Source: Epithemia pelagica
Lineage: Eukaryota; Bacillariophyta; Bacillariophyceae; Surirellales; Surirellaceae
Assembly: GCA_946965045.2 (NCBI GenBank)
Contig: OX337239.1
Coordinates: forward strand, 2,682,268-2,746,267
Direction: 5' to 3'
Length of the DNA stretch: 64,000 nt
The notes beneath the pieces were generated by a model. The model was not told where the DNA came from, did not search any database, and saw only the letters and a list, made by a program, of their open reading frames with translations. Every line of letters starts with the position of its first letter. Positions within the stretch are counted from its first letter, which is position 1. Of the stretch, positions 19,705 through 29,927 are shown piece by piece. A program made the position numbers and the translations under genes.

Positions 19705-22263
19705 ATGTCTGGCCGACAGAACAAGAAAAGAAAAGAGACCGAAGACCATGACTTGGAGGAGGTGGTAATTACCAAAGAAGACATGAAATTGCTTCGACCC
19801 TTGCTCAACAAACTTAAGCGACAGAAGAAGACCAAGGAAACTAGCCTATCTGACATTGAGGAAGAAGGCAGCACTTATGAGGAGGAGAAATCCAACATCT
19901 CATCCGACTCCTCTCTTACAAATGTTGCATCAAAACAACATTCTTCTACGTCAAAGCAACGTTCCCCTACTGCTTCAAATAAGGCTGCCACTGTGACTAC
20001 TGATGGCACAAAAAAGAAAAGAGGGAGACAGAAAAAGAGTCCTCCAAAAAAAGATATTTCCAAAAGAAACAGACATCATTCACGGCAGTCATCATCTCCT
20101 GAAAAGAATGTATCTTCAAAAGACCAAACCGAAGAGACGGCCAAAGATTCCCCCAACCCCCAACCTGGTCATGATACGGAAGTAGTACCTGACAATTTTG
20201 ATGGTAATCTCAACGAAGAACATAGACTTCGTTTCAACCTTGCTGTCTTTGGCAACTCTTTTACGGACCCTTCCTCGATGGAACCAGTCTCTGCAGGATC
20301 AACATCAAGGAATTCCCAAGAAATGTCTCGGTATCGTCTGCAGCAAGAGATTTACATTCGTCGGCATTGGGAATCTGGAGACCCTAACGCTGCTCCACCA
20401 GAAGATGACAGTGCACCAGATCCGAGAACGGGCATTGGCTTTAGAAAGTTGCATCCAATTGGGCGTAACACAAAATATCAAAAACGGGAAGTTAGGACAA
20501 TTCCTTTGGAGAACAACAAAGTGGAATATGCCTTGTTCCATGAAGGTCGTCGTGTTTGTTCTGCAGAGCAAGTTTTCGATGTCATCCAGGAAAGACACGG
20601 ACGAACCGGTCATGCTCTAAACGAAGAAACGACATATAATTTCATCAAAGACGATTATCAAAATATTACTATGAGACAGGTGAAACAGTTTATCAATGGA
20701 TGCCCTCAATGTGTCTTACGAAAAAAAAAACAGGTGCCTCACAAGGGGGCTTCAAAACCAATACGGTCTTTCGGTTTTAGAGACCGTTTCCAAGCTGATC
20801 TTATAACAATGACTCAGGAAGGAAAAGAAGGGGATAAAGATGTGTACGGAATTGAAATGAAGTTTATCCTCTCCTGCAAAGATCATTTCACCCAGTTCGT
20901 CATGTTGGCGGCCATTCCGAGTAAAAGCACGAAAATAATAGCCAATCACTTGGGTATTATGTATGGAATCATGGGCTTTCCCACGATTTATCAAACTGAT
21001 AATGGGAACGAAGTCTGTGGCAATGAGGTAGTGAGGCTTGTGATGGAAAATAATCCACACATTGACACAATTACAGGACGTCCTCGTACTCCTCGAGAAC
21101 AAGGTTCCGTGGAGAATGCAAACAACGGCATTCGGAATACTGTCCAATCGATTGTTTCGGAGGAATGGGCTCGTGGGAATACGGAGTTCAACTGGACAAT
21201 GGCACTGGGAAGAGCAATGGGAACATTGAACGGTGCTTTTCGACGGACAACAGCAAATGCCATTTCGTCATACGAAACTGTCTTTGGAACCAAATTCTAC
21301 TCTCCCAATTCAGAAGCTGTGAAAGGATTATCTTCAACAGAATTGAGAATAGCCGGGACCACAGCGGTTGAACGGTGTCTCCGTACCCGCAGTAGCGCCC
21401 TCACAGAAAAATATGCGATTTGTGGTGAGATTACTGAAGCCGACATTGAAGACCTTGGAGACCTTGCATCGCCGAGAGTGCAATACCTAATGCACAACTA
21501 TAAACAAACACATAAAGAAGCGGCAGATGAAGACTTCATGCTGATACAAAATTCCGATTGGTCACTGGTACCTGAAGGTCTTAGACCTATATCAGTTCCA
21601 GATGAACATGATATGGTCAGAGAAAGTGAAGAAACTGTGGGCGACTTAGATTCTAAACCAAAAGCTGTTGATTTGGCCCGAAAACAAAAACAAACGGCTA
21701 CGGCGAATCAAGACAGTGAAGTACCTGACGATGACCTTGATTGCAAACCCAAAGCAGTGGACAATCAGACATTCCGAAAGGAGATCGAGAGTCAGAAGAC
21801 ACAGGAACTAGTAAGTTCCTCAGATCTGGCGGGTCTGTTGTATTGCCAACCCGTATTGGCAACCCAAAAAGCAGCCCAACAAGAGATTTCAAAACAGGAT
21901 ACCAATAAGTCATCAAATGTCGACAACAAGCCAGATGATACCAAGAAATCATCAAATGTCGATAACAAGCCAGATGCAAGTTTTGACGCGTCGGACGGGA
22001 AACAAAATGTTTTGAAACAAGGTGTCGACATATCAAAACACAAGGTTTATTTATCAAAACTTCGTTCCGACAAGAAGCCAGATGCAAGTTTTGACGCGTC
22101 GGACGGGAAACAAAATGTTTTGAAACAAGGTGTCGATATATCAAAACATGATACGGACATACTGGAACAAAATTCTGATCTGTCAAAACAAGATCATAAC
22201 ATGTCAAAAGAAGAGAATGACAGCAGATCAAAACACCAGATTTTACGAAACAATAATTCCTGA
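19705..22263 (+). CDS. Ginger-like transposase with retroviral-type integrase core
   Basis: I take ATG 19705 (MSGRQNKKRKETEDHD) as start. The N-terminal 170 residues are charged and Ser/Lys-rich. An HHCC zinc motif follows (RHGRTGHALNEE ... NGCPQCVLRKK, about 20590-20730). The integrase core has the first Asp in RFQADLITM (near 20797), the second in YQTDNGNEVCG (near 20999) and the Glu in REQGSVENANNGIRN (near 21113): a complete DDE set with gypsy-like spacing. The C-terminal linker contains a 36-residue in-frame duplication (KPDASFDASDGKQNVLKQG twice). The frame stops at 22263, but a CXC domain continues in another frame, so the native protein was probably longer. Confidence 0.85.
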   Translation: MSGRQNKKRKETEDHDLEEVVITKEDMKLLRPLLNKLKRQKKTKETSLSDIEEEGSTYEEEKSNISSDSSLTNVASKQHSSTSKQRSPTASNKAATVTTDGTKKKRGRQKKSPPKKDISKRNRHHSRQSSSPEKNVSSKDQTEETAKDSPNPQPGHDTEVVPDNFDGNLNEEHRLRFNLAVFGNSFTDPSSMEPVSAGSTSRNSQEMSRYRLQQEIYIRRHWESGDPNAAPPEDDSAPDPRTGIGFRKLHPIGRNTKYQKREVRTIPLENNKVEYALFHEGRRVCSAEQVFDVIQERHGRTGHALNEETTYNFIKDDYQNITMRQVKQFINGCPQCVLRKKKQVPHKGASKPIRSFGFRDRFQADLITMTQEGKEGDKDVYGIEMKFILSCKDHFTQFVMLAAIPSKSTKIIANHLGIMYGIMGFPTIYQTDNGNEVCGNEVVRLVMENNPHIDTITGRPRTPREQGSVENANNGIRNTVQSIVSEEWARGNTEFNWTMALGRAMGTLNGAFRRTTANAISSYETVFGTKFYSPNSEAVKGLSSTELRIAGTTAVERCLRTRSSALTEKYAICGEITEADIEDLGDLASPRVQYLMHNYKQTHKEAADEDFMLIQNSDWSLVPEGLRPISVPDEHDMVRESEETVGDLDSKPKAVDLARKQKQTATANQDSEVPDDDLDCKPKAVDNQTFRKEIESQKTQELVSSSDLAGLLYCQPVLATQKAAQQEISKQDTNKSSNVDNKPDDTKKSSNVDNKPDASFDASDGKQNVLKQGVDISKHKVYLSKLRSDKKPDASFDASDGKQNVLKQGVDISKHDTDILEQNSDLSKQDHNMSKEENDSRSKHQILRNNNS
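21971..22148 (+). repeat. 108-bp tandem duplication in the Ginger transposase linker
   Basis: 21971-22040 recurs at 22079-22148 with one difference (GACATATC/GATATATC). The 108-bp period is 36 codons and keeps the frame. Confidence 0.9.
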
Positions 22264-22696
22264 AGGCATCATTGGAGATAAACAGTCAAAAACATCCATT
22301 TGGTTTACACATGATAAATACAACTTACTTGATGCCTCATCGCCTCTTGGACCAGAACGGCGTTTGTTACGGCAACAGATTTTGGATAAAAGTTTCGATC
22401 AAACCAAGTATAAAATCATTTCTGTTCGAGAAGCACATCCTGTTACCTACAGCAAGCATCATTCTATCAAGAAACAAAAGACAACTTTTGAAAGAAGGAA
22501 AATAAAGTGCAATTGCAAACGACTATGGCTTCAATGCAAGACTAATACTTGTGGATGTCGAAAAGCTGGAATTGTCTGTACGCATCTGTGTAAATGCAAC
22601 AAAAGTGATTGCATGAACAGGCATATTCACGGGGTAGTACTGGAAGATGAAGTCAAGGCCGGAAATGAGGTACCGAAAAACCAACCCACTGTGTGA
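22200..22696 (+). pseudogene. CXC (tesmin/TSO1-like) Cys-rich C-terminus of the Ginger transposase
   Basis: In a frame overlapping the transposase end, RFYETIIPEGIIGDKQ leads to a Cys cluster: KCNCKRLWLQCKTNTCGCRK then AGIVCTHLCKCNKSDCMN. Cys-rich CXC-type tails occur at the C-terminus of Ginger/KRBA2-type transposases, so I read this as the last domain of the protein at 19705, displaced by one frameshift near 22210-22260. It binds zinc and probably DNA. Its end overlaps the tail of the minus-strand gene by 70 bp. Confidence 0.7.
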
Positions 22697-24408
22697 CCAA
22701 TTGTTCCATCGGAACCAAAGGCACACTCATGTTTGGAAGTGCAATGACGGATGACACGACCGTCGAATAGAATTGTCACGCCATGTGATAATTCAATCAC
22801 CAGTCCATTATAAGTACGGCCATCTCTTTTCAGCAGAACATCTGGAAAAATGAAAAACCAGTTCTTTGTAGTATGTGGCATGGTTTCGGAAAATACAACG
22901 AAGCAAACACTAGCGTCGTTGACATCAATATGGGATGAGTTTTCCAAATCAACACTTACTGCGATGTTGGAACAAAATCCGTCTGTCCCACCCAAATCTT
23001 GAGGGACATCAATATCTGCCTATTTACGCAAAGATGTAAACAAAGGCAATATTCCCGGATAGAGTTGTTGAATTCTTGTCCCAACCGTGGAGCATAACTG
23101 CCCTACATTATTGTTGAGTGATGTATTGTCCATGGAGATTGGTATTGATTTTAATTGTTGCTGATAACGGTTGAACGTGATTCCATACCCACTCATTTGT
23201 CCGTTGTCTCCTGTGTTTCTCCTGGAGTTCCCACAGCTTGAAACGTTCTTGTCTGAGACGTATAAGTTTGCCACAGAAGCAAAGTCATGATACAGCTTCT
23301 CAGACGATGATACATAGGACACAACAATGTAGGATTGTCCAACTGGCCGTTTGTTGCTGTCCAAAATAGTAGTCTGGAATGCGTGGATTTGTCTTTCTTC
23401 AGATCTTGGGTTTAAAACATAGGCCGAGGAACCACGGATGGAACGATACAGTGCACCAGTGACATATCTGCGACAGCCAATTTTATTGGATCCTGACTTT
23501 TCAAATAAAGCACGGTAAAATGTACGGCAATCTTGGATTTTGTTAACAATGTTGTCACCGATACAGTCAGGTGGTAGAAGAGGAGTATCAACATCACCGT
23601 CGTCAAATTGAATGCTGTGAATAACTTTGGGCAATTCGTTGGAAACAACATAATTGATTGTCCATACTTTGTTTATAGACTTGATGAAGCTTCCCAACGC
23701 TGGTTCACCAGTTGTATAAACAAGACGTTACCAGGAAAGTGGTAATGGAGTAAGTGACGAAGTGGTGATAGATTTGCCAATGCCACACTGTAGTTCACAA
23801 AGAAATTTGGAATTGTCCAAGGTAAAGGCAGTTGTCCAAAATACTGATGCATAGGGGAAAATAATTATGACGGTGCAAAAAATGTGGTCAAATTCAGTAG
23901 AACAGAGTTCCCTGGAGGTTCGTGTACGGTGTATCACTTCGTAGTAGGGTTGGTTGTACGGAATTCTTGGTTTACGGTGTGTCCTGGACAATGTACAGTC
24001 AAGCATGAATGCACCATGCAATTCATGCGTCAGCTGTAAAGGAATGGCTTCCTGTATTTGTAGGTCATGATGTGATATTGATGAACGTGTCAACTGTAGT
24101 TCTTTAAATCCCCGCTTGATTTCTTTGATGAAAATAGGAATATGAGGGACACTTGGCCTTTGGAAAGGACGAAGAACAGATTTAAGGTACGGCAAACTGT
24201 GTTGGATGAAGGCTTGTTGAACATCATCCCCTGGTAGACACAGGGAGAACATTTCACAGAGAAGTAATGTGAAGTCGTCAGTATCAAAGCAGTATGGCTC
24301 ATGTCGGATAGAAGTCTGAGCGGATTGATACACATGAATGATTCCTGGAGGTCGGTTGCGACGAGAAGAGTTGCTCTTATGCTTGGATGAATTCTTTGTC
24401 TTCTTCAT
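22627..24408 (-). pseudogene. HxD...H beta-helix-type protein (putative oxygenase-like), Ginger-borne
   Basis: One minus frame with two in-frame stops (TAA 23730-23728; TAG 23022-23020) runs from ATG 24408 to 22627, about 590 codons. The N-terminus is basic (MKKTKNSSKHKSNSSRR). The middle contains GAFMLDCTLSRTHRKPR, LTPLPLSW and GCRRYVTGALYRSI. The C-terminal domain holds SSHIDVNDASVCF, NWFFIFPDVL, LSHGVTILFDGR, VIRHCTS and GWFFG. The His-x-Asp and the distal His 62 residues later fit the metal triad of a double-stranded beta-helix; a 2-oxoglutarate-binding Arg/Lys is not obvious. A homologous protein is encoded at 60373-56649. In that copy the first stop position is a Leu codon. Function unknown. 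Confidence 0.65.
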
Positions 24409-24628
24409 GATGGACGTATGAAGGGAGGCTGTCAACGATTCGATGAAGCGAAAGAACAACGAGTATGACGGTGCTGTGAGGTAAGAAAATCAGTGGTCGT
24501 AAACGATGAAAAATGATAGAAAAAATATGGGGATTTTGTTTTAATTTGATATGCCGGCGAACAACAAATCAAAACATGACGACGTTTCAATAATTTTCAA
24601 CAAATCAGCGCAAAGTTTTGATTTGTCG

Positions 24629-24652
24629 TTTGCGTCGAAATCTCGGGTAACA
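24629..24652 (-). repeat. Ginger right terminal inverted repeat
   Basis: Ends ...CTCGGGTAACA, followed by the second GATC (24653-24656). Confidence 0.85.
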
Positions 24653-24656
24653 GATC

Positions 24657-27600
24657 CCAAGTATTCGTCTGGCGGTTTGATACTGTCGGGCTTGATCGTA
24701 TAGAGCCTCTGCAGGTCCTGCATCACGGTTTTGGGATCATGACTAACAATCAGCAGATCATCAATATAGACCAAAACATACTCGTAATACTGGAACCCAT
24801 CAGATGGTCGAGTGTTCGCTCGAAGCCATACATCCGGATCAGCTTGACACATCTTAAATCCCATATCGCGGAGCGTTGCGGCGATGTGATCACGCCACCT
24901 TGCGGCAGAACTTTTGAGACCATATAATGCACGCACTATCAGTGCAGGTTGTCCAACCTTATCTGGTCCAAATTCGAGTCCCGCGGTGGTAGAGGTCTTC
25001 TCTTTAGTCGGTGCGTTTAGATATGCGTTTTGCACGTACCCGACGAGAACATCTAGACCATTTAGTGCAGCGATAGTAAAAGCAATGCGTACGCTATCGC
25101 GGGATACCACACTAGAATAGGTCGATTCTTTGGGTGGATCAGTTTTGTGGCCTCCGGCCACTAACCGTGCTTTTTGTCGCAGGTCTGATTTGATATCAAA
25201 AACCATATGACAGGGAATATGCTTGTATCCAGAAGGCACTTCGCCATCAGCTGGAAATTCGAAAGCAATACCAACGTTCTTCATTTCTTTCTCAATAGCC
25301 TTGCGCCAGAAGTCAGTCCCCGTTTGGCGGTCAATCGCCAGGGCCTCTTCTACAGAGTGGGGCAGCTCAATGCCATACTTGTGCGTTCGCTTCCAATAAC
25401 GTGACTTTACCTTTTCGATAATGCGGTCTCGTTTGCGAAGTGCACGTGGCACCCACCATGCGAAAGCAGGCTCTTTTGCGATGCCAGTGGATACTACGTA
25501 TTCGGCGGCTTCAATCATATTTCCATTCTTGACGTCTTTGAGCGGCAGCCAAACAGTTGATTGATCGGACAGTTCACATTGCAATTCCCAGCCTTTCGTT
25601 GTGTGGTGTGATGTGCCGTCAAGGAACGATGCGTCTGTTTGCTTAACTGCGGTCTCATCATTGCGGTGACCCACAATGGCTTTCAATGTGTTGAACGCAT
25701 TGCCCTCCGGGTCAACTTGCGAATACAGATTCTCTGCGATCATATTGGTTGCATACGACTTGACCGATCCATCCGGAAACTGTACGTCGTAGTACCGGGT
25801 ATCAAGGATTGGGTTTGAGTCGCGCTCACCAATAGGTCGCCCATGAGCATCTTTCGTGCGTCCAATGATTTTCGCTCGAGCGCTTTCACCTCCTCGCGGC
25901 AGCATGACTTCAGTGGTGAGATATTTATCTAGTTCCTCCGGCGTGTACGCGTCGGATTCCAGGGCTTCGGCCTCTGGGAACAAGGGCTCTAGAAGTTCAC
26001 CTTCGTCAAAGAGGTCTGGGGGTGGATCGCTCCCAGTTGTACCATCAGATGGCGGCTCGTTCATTTGCGTTTGAATAGCGGCATCATAGTCCAACAACTG
26101 CTGATGAATTGTCGGATTCCTCAGGTCGTCTTCCGGAATGGCCCACACATCTTTTCGTGTGACATGATTGCCCTCTTGCGTTAGGATTTCATAGGCCATA
26201 TCATCGGTGCAATCATTGGCTAAGCCCAACCATCGGCCAATCAGTCTTCTTTCGAAGGGAAACTGTGCCATGGGCATGCGATAATACACCGACTGATAGA
26301 ATTGGAACATGGCTAATGGAGAGATGTCTGGCGTTGAGCCAATTGCATGCTCAAACGGTGTACGTCCATCTAATTCAGGGATATCGGATGCCGTGAGTTG
26401 CCGTACGTGTGAGCACCATTTAAGAGCATAGCTCCATAAACGTCGTGGTGCGCCGGTCGTCCTCATAATTTTGACAACTCCCTTCTTTAGTTCACGAATG
26501 CTCGCTTCGGCGGCAGTCTGCCATGGACTATAAGGAACCGTTTTCTCCATCTTTATGCGGTACTCGTTGCATATTTCACGGGACTTCCCTAGGAACAATT
26601 CTCGGGCACCATCAGATACCATTGTTTGGGGAATCCCTACATTGTGAATCAAAGACATCAATCCTTCGGGATGTTGCTTTTTCGACTTCCAGGGATAAAC
26701 GTGGTCGAATCTTTTGCCGTCTGTAAAGATCGAGGCGCCCGTGTCCCCGTTCAGTGATACTTCCTTGGCAAACATCTCGTCCGAGAACCAACGGCCTTTC
26801 ACATTAGGGAACTTGAGCCACGGTGCCTTCTTACGGACCTTACGCTCAGATGGGATTAATACGTTTCGTACTCCAGCCTGCGTCGTCACTTTAAGCGTAT
26901 TCTTTGCTTTGGGTAAACCAATGCCCCAACGTTGTGACAGTACGGCTGCGTCAAGCAGCCGACGTTCACGTTTGTCCTCCGGGACTACATCAGGCTCCTC
27001 CTTCTCTGGATGAACAGTGACCGTCGCGATCAAGCGTTCGTCCAGGTCGTCGCCATGTGCGTCGGCGTCCAGATCTGGTGATAGATGGGCAAAAGCATGC
27101 TGGTACGTTCGCACTGCTTTGATGAGTCGTGGAATGGAGGATGCGGCAATCGAATTCGGATCGCCATTGCGAACGACAGTAGCGGCAGCTACACCCAGTT
27201 TCTCCTCCGCGTCCGCAAAGGCGGCAGAACGAGGTTGCCATGGGCTATCGGCAGTTAGCACAACTTGTGGTAAGTGTTCCAGCTCGTCAGAAGTGGGTTT
27301 GCGAGTGGCGAAACCACTTATCACACCAGCCATGGTGAGCGGGATGGTGAGATCGGCATCCGGTACGTGGATACTATGCGTGCTGTGCGGGTCAAACTGT
27401 TTAGGTACGTCGTTGACAACGATGCCATGGGCACGCATCTGGTTCGGACAGAGTAACGAACTGCCCATACGGTCCCCTAAAAACAATGCTTGGTGGATGA
27501 CAAGCAAGTAAGACTGGTTTTCGCTGTCAGTCCAGACAGTAGCAACAGTCGCAAGAGGGACATTGGTTAGCGGATTATATTCCTCCGCGAACGGATGCAC

Positions 27601-27852
27601 ACTGATATAGCGGTGGGCTTTGGAGAGCATTCCGAAGTCTCTTCCCACGGCACAGGTGTCCGCATGTGAGTCCAACTCACAGGTGAGCTCAATGGTCTCA
27701 ACACCATATTCGTCGGTGTTCATGGCACATAGACGATGTGCGAAACGTTTAGAATAACTATAATGGGTGCCTACATGTGCATTCGATTGAACAATAAGAT
27801 TCGTTTTATCAATTTTTACTGCTTCGGCAGCGGATACACAGGGCACACTCCA
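24657..27852 (-). pseudogene. Copia A pol, 5' part (protease, integrase, reverse transcriptase)
   Basis: Same frame as gag, directly after its TGA. Protease: ELDSHADTCAVGRDFG (near 27680). Integrase: GRWFSDEMFAKEVS (Asp), QTMVSDGARELF (Asp), TAAEASIRELKKG (Glu). RT: KARLVAGGHKTD, then VGYVQNAYLNAPTKEK with Tyr (codon 25038-25036) in place of the catalytic Asp, ALYGLKSSAARWRDH and LVYIDDLLIVSHD (YIDD box). The frame is cut at EYLGS by the Ginger element; the extra residues after this in the frame, to 24541, are Ginger sequence. Relative to Copia C it lacks 19-20 residues after RERRL in the integrase. Not functional because of the insertion and the motif A change. Confidence 0.93.
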
Positions 27853-29547
27853 TCAGGAGGAAGGAGACAGGTCGGCAGACTTGTCAGAGACATTCGGGTC
27901 ACGGACATCGAATTCAAGATCGGCGGAATAACGACCGCATCCATTACGCCTTCGCTCTGCGGCAGCCAATTGTCCATTGGCAAGCATAGTGTATTTTAAA
28001 GCTTCGTCGAACACTTCCGTGTGCTCGGCTAAGCGTTTGCACACATGGTACATTTGGCGCTCTTCACGTTCATAGCCTGACATTTTAGACCAGCGCCAAG
28101 ACCAAATTGGACTTTTGTGGACAATAGTGTCGATCTCTTCGCGGAAGCTTCCTTTCAGCATGCTTTGGTCATGCTTGGTAAGTGAGCGGACGTTGCGAGT
28201 CCCTTCAGCATACTTGCCTTTGACCGGTAGCGACAGCTTCACAAAGATGTCGCCGTGTTCCGGGACTGGCGGGATGGTCATATGACTCATATCAGGACGT
28301 CCGTCCTCTTCCCATTGCCACATCGGTGGATAGGTCTCGTATTCCCCCATGGGGCGAGTACGTACGGATTTGACGGACGCAGATCCGGGTTCGTTCGGTT
28401 GTGCTTTAGCCTTATGCGCGAAAAGTCCAAAGCTGTTGCCAGCTGAGGACTTTGTCGGCTGCGAATCGTCTTCGGATGATTTCGCAGGTGAGGCGGAAGC
28501 GCGGAACTTAGCGTGCTTGTCTGGCGACGGTACGTTGTCAACAGAGGAGTCAAGCAAGCTCTCGTCTACTTCCATAATGACCGATACGTTGGTCTTAGCC
28601 TCCGGCTTAGCGTCGTCTTCGTCAATATCTACTGAGATTGCATCCTCAGCAGTACTCCCATGCGACGTTTTCGATCTCTTCGACGATGCGTTGGAAGAGT
28701 CGTCGGTGGTGACGGATCCAAGCTTCCGCTTTTCTTTGCGCTCTTTGCGAAGAGCCAGGACTTGTTTGCGTTCGTCCTCTGTCAGGTCTGCCCATTCGTT
28801 GGCATTGTAGTGACCAGCATGAACGCGGTCCTTCTTCTTCTTGCTCTTTTTCTGATTGCGCCCTTTTCCCTTTCCTTTGCTTGGGGTGGTACCAGCAGCG
28901 GCGATCTTGCGAGAGTCGTCCTGCGTTTCGGTTTTGGCGGCACTGTGCACAGTCAAGAAGTTTTGCTGGCACGCTTCGAAGTTCTCCAACTTCTCCTGGT
29001 CACCGTTAACGACGGTCTTGGCTTGGACGAGCGTCGGATCGGTGATCCCATTCATGAAATTGGTCACCTTTTTCGTTTCCGCAACCGTTTCGCCAAGCTC
29101 TTCCAGGGTGTTGTGCGCATGTTGGTGACGGTGGATGTAGTCATGGAAGCGGTACTTCCCTCGTCCTGTAAACTTAGCGTTTGCGATCTGCGCATAAGCT
29201 TGTTTCTTGCGCAGGATGCTCGCGGCCTGTCCAGTGGCTTGCCGCTTGACGGTTAGGTAGGCCTCACGGCCGTCCTTTGATTTCGCATGCGTTTTAGCAA
29301 ACGTCCATGCCGGGCCATCATAGATAAGAGGGTAGTACAGCTCAGACACTCTGCGTCGGTCGGCTTTGTACTGATCCCCCTCATGACGAGTGGTCGCGAC
29401 TAGGTCGTCGTCAATACAGTCGTAATCGGCGGTTAGTGCGTCGTCCGGTACGTCGGACTCCTCACGCAATACGTAGGTGACACTCCCGTTGTCGGATCGC
29501 GGTGCTGACCCAAGTACGTGCGCCACATTCCGTCGTGACGTTCCCAA
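27853..29547 (-). CDS. Copia A gag, C-terminal part
   Basis: Starts in overlap with the upstream gag frame and reads GSVTYVLREESDVPDDALTA, then ATGQAASILRKKQAYAQI (capsid-like helices). It ends in a Lys-rich and acidic arm, with no CCHC knuckle visible. It ends with TGA (27855-27853) and pol follows in the same frame (SPSS-stop-WSVPCVSAAE), an arrangement that could allow readthrough. The same start-up frame switch with the N-terminal gag frame exists in Copia C. Confidence 0.8.
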   Translation of the reverse strand: MGTSRRNVAHVLGSAPRSDNGSVTYVLREESDVPDDALTADYDCIDDDLVATTRHEGDQYKADRRRVSELYYPLIYDGPAWTFAKTHAKSKDGREAYLTVKRQATGQAASILRKKQAYAQIANAKFTGRGKYRFHDYIHRHQHAHNTLEELGETVAETKKVTNFMNGITDPTLVQAKTVVNGDQEKLENFEACQQNFLTVHSAAKTETQDDSRKIAAAGTTPSKGKGKGRNQKKSKKKKDRVHAGHYNANEWADLTEDERKQVLALRKERKEKRKLGSVTTDDSSNASSKRSKTSHGSTAEDAISVDIDEDDAKPEAKTNVSVIMEVDESLLDSSVDNVPSPDKHAKFRASASPAKSSEDDSQPTKSSAGNSFGLFAHKAKAQPNEPGSASVKSVRTRPMGEYETYPPMWQWEEDGRPDMSHMTIPPVPEHGDIFVKLSLPVKGKYAEGTRNVRSLTKHDQSMLKGSFREEIDTIVHKSPIWSWRWSKMSGYEREERQMYHVCKRLAEHTEVFDEALKYTMLANGQLAAAERRRNGCGRYSADLEFDVRDPNVSDKSADLSPSS

Positions 29548-29927
29548 TCGGCGAGGTTCGTTAGCCTTTTGGGTGGTACTGGGTCATCCTGACCATCAGT
29601 GGTGGTGGCATTCAGGAGTTCCGTTACGCGTTTCATCCACTTGGTGATTACGTCACCAGTATAAGCACCAGCATCAAGGTCCTGACCACGGACAGAACGG
29701 TACTCCAACCACATTCGGAAGCCAAGGAACTTCAGGTTGAACTGGTAGGGTAGAGTCACACCGTCGGGTAGGTTCTTGGCTAATGTCTTCAGCATGGGCT
29801 TGACTTCGTTGATGGGAAACTCCAGGAACTGATCCGTTGTTGTGAAGCCCTGTTGCGTTAGGTGCTCAACGGTGTCATTGTCGTAGCCACAGCGGCCCAG
29901 TGCAGTACGGAAGGCCTTTGCGGCCAT
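29433..29927 (-). CDS. Copia A gag, N-terminal part
   Basis: ATG 29927 opens MAAKAFRTALGRCGYDNDTV, a gag N-terminus typical of this Copia family in diatoms, running to LADWERHDGMWRTYLGQHRD. After this the protein-like signal moves to the frame at 29547 (a -1 change around CCGACAACGGGAG). The residual tail to 29433 in this frame is not gag-like. Confidence 0.8.
   Translation of the reverse strand: MAAKAFRTALGRCGYDNDTVEHLTQQGFTTTDQFLEFPINEVKPMLKTLAKNLPDGVTLPYQFNLKFLGFRMWLEYRSVRGQDLDAGAYTGDVITKWMKRVTELLNATTTDGQDDPVPPKRLTNLADWERHDGMWRTYLGQHRDPTTGVSPTYCVRSPTYRTTH

Larger units (their letters stand above)
18818..24652 (+). mobile_element. Ginger-like DNA transposon inserted in Copia A pol
   Basis: 5,835 bp. 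The left end TGTTACTCAATATTTCAACG and the right end read on minus (TGTTACCCGAGATTTCGACG) agree at all but four of the first 24 bases. TGTNR ends, 4-bp duplications and a retroviral-type integrase are the published hallmarks of the Ginger superfamily. It holds an integrase-type transposase with CXC domain on plus (19705-22696) and a minus-strand gene (24408-22627) for an HxD...H protein. The empty site is visible in Copia B and C, which makes the boundaries firm. Confidence 0.88.
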
